Shown one piece after another: positions 58,469-64,000 of a stretch of 64,000 nucleotides of DNA. Position numbers and translations under genes: made by a program. Source of the DNA: Oasisia sp. SBJ-2009 (taxonomy: Eukaryota > Annelida > Polychaeta > Sabellida > Siboglinidae); the NCBI GenBank assembly GCA_964017155.1, contig OZ024861.1:22141213-22205212 (forward strand), read 5' to 3'. How positions within the stretch are numbered: the first letter of the stretch is position 1; the number at the start of each line of letters is the position of its first letter. The notes under the pieces were generated by a model that searched no databases, had not been told where the DNA came from, and was given only the letters and a program-made list of their open reading frames with translations.

Positions 58469-59590
58469 TGTATGGATGATTGGTTGAAATCTGTACCTGC
58501 CGTCTTCATCATAGAACAGTCCAGACTGTCGCTATGAACCTCTGTTTTCATTTCGAGATTTTATTCTTCATGTACAGGTAGCCTACTTTCTATGCTTTTA
58601 AATTTGGCTCATTTTATAATCAGAGTACAAATACCACATGTAATTTTGTGTCGCTTTGCCTCCAGAAAAACATTATACCTAAAATCAACTTTACGTATAC
58701 GCATACGTTATGTATTAATATAATGTTCTAAGTAGTTAAAGAAATAATAATGATAAATAATGCAATGAGTTAATATATTTCACCAGCAATCCAGATATTT
58801 TATTTCTTAACATCCATTCTTTTGTAATGCTAAAACAGTTCTGATCTAAAAAGTGACATAAGCGCCTGTATTTTGTAGGTTTACATTACATGTGGCAATC
58901 AGAGTACGTTAGTCCCAGTCGTTACACATTTGGTAACAGCTAATACATGTAACAAATATCTACCAGGTACAGGAAGAACTCAACTATGGCTAAATGCATT
59001 GTTTCGCATGTATTCGCCAGGTGGCGCCACGTATCTGGAGGGAATTTGCGAAAGCTGCCCAGTAATGGCAGTATAACGTACATGTCATGATTTAGTGGAA
59101 AAGGTTTAAATGCATTTGTTAAGAAACAGCAGAAGAACTTTTAATAACTCAGAGCTTGCAGACCACTTATTAAATTTAACTGAATTTTGGAATTGTTATT
59201 TATATTGGTTCAACCATGATTCCATGGATTGCACTAATTCCGTTTCAGATAGATTTCCCAGTCTTACAATTCGTTGTTTGAAGATTGTGTAACGTATTAA
59301 ACCCCGTTGTTAGAATTGGCCGGTCTACTATTTTTCTGCCTCTTCTTGTATAGTCGTAGACTCGGTGTTCTAATCTTGGGCACGTAACGCAATATTCCCC
59401 CTCCGTACTGACCCCATAGTCATAGACAATTAGCCATGACCTACGTAGTTCAGCCACAGTGTCACTGTCTATTTGAAATCAGATACTCACGGAGAGATAT
59501 TTTAATTACTCAATCATTTGCAGAAGACTTTTCCAAGTGTTCGTTTCAAGAACTTTAATACAGAGAGCATAATACAGAAGTCAATACAAT
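58469..59590. other. UFL1 3' flank, no further gene seen
   Basis: AT-rich 3' UTR and intergenic sequence without a convincing ORF or element. Confidence 0.5.
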
Positions 59591-59599
59591 GAGGTTCCA

Positions 59600-59684
59600 C
59601 AAATCCACGTTAGTCGCTAGACGCGCCAGTACGCAACTAGACCCTAGTTGCGTATCAGCGCCTCTAGCGACTAACGTGAATTTG
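59600..59684. repeat. Near-perfect palindrome, 41-bp arms, 3-nt loop
   Basis: CAAATCCACGTTAGTCGCTA... (59600-59640) pairs with 59644-59684 with about five mismatches. Related half-sequences occur at about 60185-60235 (CCACGTTAGTCGGTAGAGGC) and 61702-61740 (ACCCTAGTTGCGTCAGAGCG). Confidence 0.88.
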
Positions 59685-59940
59685 TATGTTTTGCTGAACG
59701 CTTGTTTAAATCATCCTCAATTAGCTATAGGGCCCGTAAGTGGGTCACGATACATGGCGAGACTCCGCGCGATTGGAGCTGATTTGGGGACTGGTCATTA
59801 GAATAATATTCGATGGATGACAGTTGTAACTTCCGACTGATGAATATTAGGAAAATCAGGACATAAATATCTTGTGTTATACCTTTCTTATCTTAAATGT
59901 CCGATTTAATGTTGAGTTTACCATTAAATGTCCGATTTAA

Positions 59941-60649
59941 AGTTGCATTCTGACATAATTTCCCCTTTTTAACGCATTTTAGAAAAGTCAATGTACACCA
60001 TGACCGATATTTGCTTATTAGTATACTTCCTACCACATGTCTCACTTTGTGGTTTTATGCGTTATTTGATCAAATATAAGTTTGCAACAAACAACGGCTC
60101 TGGAGTTTCCCAAAAGTCGATCTATTTTTACCATCGGAACTCTCTGGTCAACGTAAGTAAACGATGGGGCAAACTAAAAGGCGGTTCCACATATCCACGT
60201 TAGTCGGTAGAGGCGCCACTAGGCAACAATACCCTAGTTATTTAAATCATCCTCAATTAGCCATTGACCGTACAGGCGCGTAGCCAGCGATAGTTTGTAT
60301 GTGGGCAACTGGACATGCCGTAAATATGGAGCGTATCGAGCGGTGGCATCTTTGTGAATGTGGTATGTCGTTTCCGTGCGGTCTGCCAATTGTGATCCGC
60401 CTTTTAGTGTGGTTTCCTGACAGCGCTTTTCACTGGAATTCCCTTCATCGAGGTCTAAACCAATCAGAGAATTCTAACTGGTGAGGCTCACCGGAATAAT
60501 TTTTCGTCTTTTGCTGCTTTTTATCTTAAAATGGCATATTATGTGAAAATAAGTTGATAGGTAGTTGAGGAAAACAATATATAGTGTATGGGGAATGCTG
60601 GTTTACTGGGAAATTGTATTTTAAACATGGCGGAAGTCAGAATGCAACT
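59941..60649. mobile_element. 709-bp TIR element with TTAA target duplication
   Basis: Inverted 14-bp termini AGTTGCATTCTGAC (59941 and complement ending 60649), with TTAA at 59937-59940 and 60650-60653. The interior includes a CCACGTTAGTCGG half-palindrome. No transposase. The TTAA duplication is piggyBac/Kolobok-like. Confidence 0.75.
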
Positions 60650-61210
60650 TTAATATTGAGTTTACCACACCATCATAGACGTAGCGATTTATGTAGTGCA
60701 TATAATAGACACTCCCCACAAATTTAAGCCGTATGTGTTTTTTTACGGGTTTTGCATTTTACATAGCTGTACGTCAAGGTTTCGATAAGCACTTATATCT
60801 GACAAGTTGTCTAAATGCACATAATCATAACACAGGTTGTACTGCGCGAAAAATGACACTTTTCAGTATTAGTCAAGATCGCCAAACACAAGTACAAGCC
60901 GGCGATGCCATGGCAACCATCATAATAATCGATTAAAATTCATGATTTCCGTGAGCATTGTCACCGGCAAAGTGTTCAACTGCTTCTGCTTGTGATAATC
61001 CTTCGGACAGTGTAACTGAAATAATTAGACCGGAACAGTTCGATTATTACAAAACAAAACGAAATCCTATACGTTAACATGGAGAATGTGGACTTCCTGC
61101 CCCCAACTGCCCCCAGCCTCGTTTTCGACTTACACGCCCTATTGACCGTGCAGGCGTGTAGCCAGCGATAGCTTGTATGTGGGCAACTAGGCATGCCGTA
61201 TGTGTGGTCA
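60263..61210. repeat. Direct repeat pair (GTAGCCAGCGATAG...), ~60 bp, 875 bp apart
   Basis: About 60263-60325 and 61142-61204 share GACCGTRCAGGCGYGTAGCC, AGCGATAG and TTGTATGTGGGCAACT, ending CATGCCGTA. Probably a dispersed element of the same family as the surrounding repeats. Confidence 0.75.
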
Positions 61211-61299
61211 ATAGACAGAACAGCATACCGTAATGTAGTCAATAGACAAAACAACGCCATATTGGCACTGAATTCAATCGGACGTCCTGCGACGTTTCG

Positions 61300-61636
61300 T
61301 CAACTATAAATGTACATTAATGTATAAATTATGCTTTCACATTGACGGACATGTTATACGATATCACTATTTAACTATGTGAGAAGACGTAGCAGTCTCG
61401 TGTGATGCATACGGTGAGCTGTAGATGATTTTAAACATCCTTTCCGGCATTGAGCCAGCACACCTGTCGTCGAGCCACCAGTCGACGTTCCATCGGCTGT
61501 AAATGTCCATTAATGTACATATTATACCTTCACATTGACGGACATGTCAGACGGCATCCATATTTAGCTCTGTGTGAGGCTTCGGAGTCATGCGAGTTCA
61601 ACAGCTGATTGTAGTATGATTTAAATAAGCGTTCCA
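61300..61636. repeat. Diverged tandem duplication, ~190-bp period
   Basis: TAAATGTACATTAATGTA ... TTCACATTGACGGACATGT recurs at about 61499 with substitutions. The pairing extends to ATGATTT(T)AAA and the CCTTTCC/GCGTTCC ends. Confidence 0.75.
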
Positions 61637-61807
61637 CAAAATGTTTGCAAAATGGTGCCGCATTGTACACACGTCAAGAATACGTAAAAGACGACACAAA
61701 GACCCTAGTTGCGTCAGAGCGCCCTCTGTCGGATTAGTTATTGTGGTACCTCATTGTCTAACTGGCCTGGCTACGTGGGCGCCAGACGTGAAGTTACATG
61801 GTGCGTG

Positions 61808-61822
61808 CGTGCTCTCCCTCTC

Positions 61823-61864
<42 letters not shown>
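61808..61864. repeat. (CT)n microsatellite
   Basis: CTCTCT tract with short interruptions. Confidence 0.95.
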
Positions 61865-61869
<5 letters not shown>

Positions 61870-62099
61870 CGCGCACTACTCTTTCCTTAAATACTACTTC
61901 GCTCTCTAGCTATGTGCCTGGCTAGTGTACCTCCTCACTAACCAATAAGGAGCTGGTATCTCTTACCTACGACCATCTCAGTGGTCAAGCTCCTACTCAT
62001 CCCAAAACTATGCCTGGTCTATCCTTAGCGAACTCGGGCAACTGGGTATAACTGATTTAAGGACACCACGCTATGCCTCTAGCTTGACTACTGCATTTA

Positions 62100-62690
62100 T
62101 ACAATATACCGTTAATTATGACTTCATGTATAATAATTATAATATTTCATGAACAGTAATTACAAAGAATTTATGTAACCATAATTCCTTACACCGTGAT
62201 GGGTTAAACTAGTGTCTGTAAACGGCATCGATCAGATCAATAATAAATAATATGTACTATTGGTAAAGTGTGTCTGTTAAAACATGTTTGACCAAAGACA
62301 ACAACGTATAACGGTTGGATGGGTGCCTGTTGAACTAGCACGATGTCTAATTTGCACTCTGTATTCTGACTTAGATACTTTTTGATACGTACAGGTATTT
62401 CGTGCAGGTTTTCTAGTTTTGTTCAGCATCAGTCATATGCGGGTGTGACTAGAATTGTCCGAAAGCCAGCTACTTGGCACACTTATCCCTATTCATTGAT
62501 TTAACGGCGACGAAACCATCGAGTCTGGTTATAGAAAAATGTTTACCCATGGGCACAACCATCAACTGATCATACATGTATATTGGCTAAAACGTAATGC
62601 ATGGTGAAATGGTAATACCAGCTAATTTACGAGCAACTCATTCGTGGTTAAGCTATAAAACTATTAACATGGGCGGATGCTGTAGTCACA
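62100..62690. other. Intergenic, nothing recognised
   Basis: No ORF, repeat or RNA gene that I can support. Confidence 0.4.
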
Positions 62691-62798
62691 AAGGCGACCA
62701 CCTCTCACCACTTGTGAAGTTGCCGCGATCTGTCGCGCAGCAGACGACATTCAGCCGCGAGTGACGTCGGCATCTGTTCGGGGCGGGAACGGGACGTG

Positions 62799-62891
62799 AT
62801 GAGGCCGCCCCCCCCGGCCGTGTACAAGGCGGCTCTGGTGACCGTCACAGCGGGGGTCCCTGTAGTTGGGGGTGACAAACGACGGTGTATG
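62799..62891 (+). CDS. Possible first coding exon of an unidentified gene (GC-rich)
   Basis: ATG at 62799 opens MRPPPPAVYKAALVTVTAGV then PVVGGDKRRCM, ending exactly at a consensus donor (ATG|GTGAGT). It lies in a GC- and CpG-rich stretch unlike the rest of the window, as expected for a promoter-proximal exon. No partner exon is seen before 64000, and the protein is not recognised. Confidence 0.2.
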
Positions 62892-63289
62892 GTGAGTGCT
62901 ACAAAGACACGGACAGTGTCCGATCGACATCTGCTGTCTTGGGCAGTTCTAACGCAAGCACAGTGCTGTATAGTTTTTAGTGGTTGGCCGATGTCATGCT
63001 CAGTTCGTTGGTGGCATGCTCAGCTTGCAGACGACATGCCGAGTAGGTAGATAACATGTGCATAATTTCTCTCATGCATGCATGCACGCAGCACACACAA
63101 TTTCTCTTTGACTCTGTCTCCTTCCTTCCCTCCATTTTAACTTCTCTCATTTCCCATCTTTCTCACTTCCCGTTCTACCGCTCTCTGTGATAATTTTTAT
63201 TATTCACACAGTCCCCAACAAATAGATGTCCTAGTTCACATTTCAAGAGAAATCAACACCCTCCATTAACAATCCAACACATCTTCCTT

Positions 63290-63656
63290 TCTCCGCAGCC
63301 CACACGCGGTCCTGCGCGCACGCAGCGCCAGACGTGACTATCTCGTCGGCGAAACACTAAACCGTTAAAGTGTGTAAATGGCGGCTGTGATGCGCCGGCC
63401 ACCATGGGCGCGCCTTTGTGTGGCCGCTGTCAGTGGCGTAACGACGGGAGGACTGTCTCGCCGGGAGCCGCCTCATTACCTCACGGCCGCCACCAACGCG
63501 GCACAGGGCTCGATAGAAATCGGCGTGCTTCACCCGTCGAAGAAACAAGCAATTAAAACGTTAACTAACTCCGACCGACAGCGGGCATCTAGCGCGTCGA
63601 CAGGCTACGGTTACAACGGGTGGGCAGCTCGTTACGCCACGGTTATGGCTTTTTGA
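63290..63656 (+). other. GC-rich, CpG-rich segment with a 92-codon ORF
   Basis: The ORF from ATG at 63378 (MAAVMRRPPWARLCVAAVSG ...) ends TGA at 63656. Composition contrasts with the AT-rich surroundings, so it may be a CpG island or 5' exon. With no homology or splice evidence, I do not call a gene. Confidence 0.25.
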
Positions 63657-64000
63657 CAGTGGGGCATCGATTGGGTGATAAAATGTGCTAAGGGACATCA
63701 GAGTTGTGGGCATTGGTGTATGCGAGCGTGCGTGCGTGTGTGCGTGCGCGCGCGTGTTTTTTTATCATGTAATATGGGATGCATCAATTGTCTATCCTCC
63801 CTTTCCACTTGTATTCCCCATACTTACAGCATTTTTCTTCAAAACTGCACTAATAAAATACCTCGCAGGAAAAGGGGAAAACGTGCTCCTAGGTAAGGTC
63901 GGCCCCAGGTTTGGCTATAAAAGATTATTTTCTAAGCTTGAAATGTAACATTCATCTGAACACGCACATTCACCCTCAGTATGATTGGTTTTTTTCTGCA

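Noticed and set aside
63675..63948. ORFs near the right edge
   Set aside because: Short, with no homology or splice pattern I can defend, and one is built on a GT/GC-rich simple repeat.

Overview
This is a eukaryotic, animal nuclear sequence: coding exons are short, bounded by GT-AG introns (one probable GC-AG), and sit in AT-rich introns full of minisatellites, microsatellites and DNA transposons. Two of the three genes are recognisable orthologues of vertebrate genes (TEX11 and UFL1), and both still align over most of the length seen. Together with tRNA-derived SINEs, many small TIR elements and very long minisatellites, this suggests an invertebrate, perhaps a marine lophotrochozoan. I cannot name the species or be sure of the phylum.

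Layout. 1-6008 is a minisatellite of 48/45-bp units that continues beyond the left edge. 6369-12655 (+) holds the last five coding exons of a TEX11/SPO22/ZIP4-like meiosis gene, separated by two further minisatellites and a SINE. 14444-36877 (-) is a 15-exon gene of about 744 codons that I reconstructed exon by exon. All its junctions keep frame, but I do not recognise the protein. It contains a tandemly duplicated 207-nt exon carried by a larger segmental duplication. 37075-58468 (+) is a complete 17-exon UFL1 gene (UFM1 E3 ligase, 798 codons). The start codons of the unknown gene and UFL1 are only 197 bp apart and divergent, so they probably share a bidirectional promoter. TEX11 and the unknown gene converge. 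58469-64000 has no gene I can defend. It is rich in inverted and direct repeats and has two GC-rich stretches near 62.7-62.9 kb and 63.3-63.65 kb.

Mobile DNA. Several elements can be delimited by terminal inverted repeats and target duplications. They are a 2.5-kb foldback with TTAA duplications containing a nested 576-bp MITE with an exact 8-bp duplication, a 1.35-kb TA-flanked element, a 4.2-kb long-TIR foldback in UFL1 intron 5 with an adjacent 1.75-kb TIR element, a 1.2-kb element in UFL1 intron 2, a 353-bp MITE inside a TG microsatellite and a 709-bp TTAA element. There is also a 5'-truncated LINE and two or three tRNA-derived SINEs.

The most unusual pattern is that many of the minisatellites span or abut splice sites. 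In TEX11 and UFL1 the repeat unit often contains the splice acceptor or donor plus the adjoining exon end. Examples are eight copies before UFL1 exon 9, about thirteen before a TEX11 exon, about five before UFL1 exon 8 and about five after UFL1 exon 5. Each gene therefore carries strings of decoy splice sites, some of which would give in-frame isoforms.
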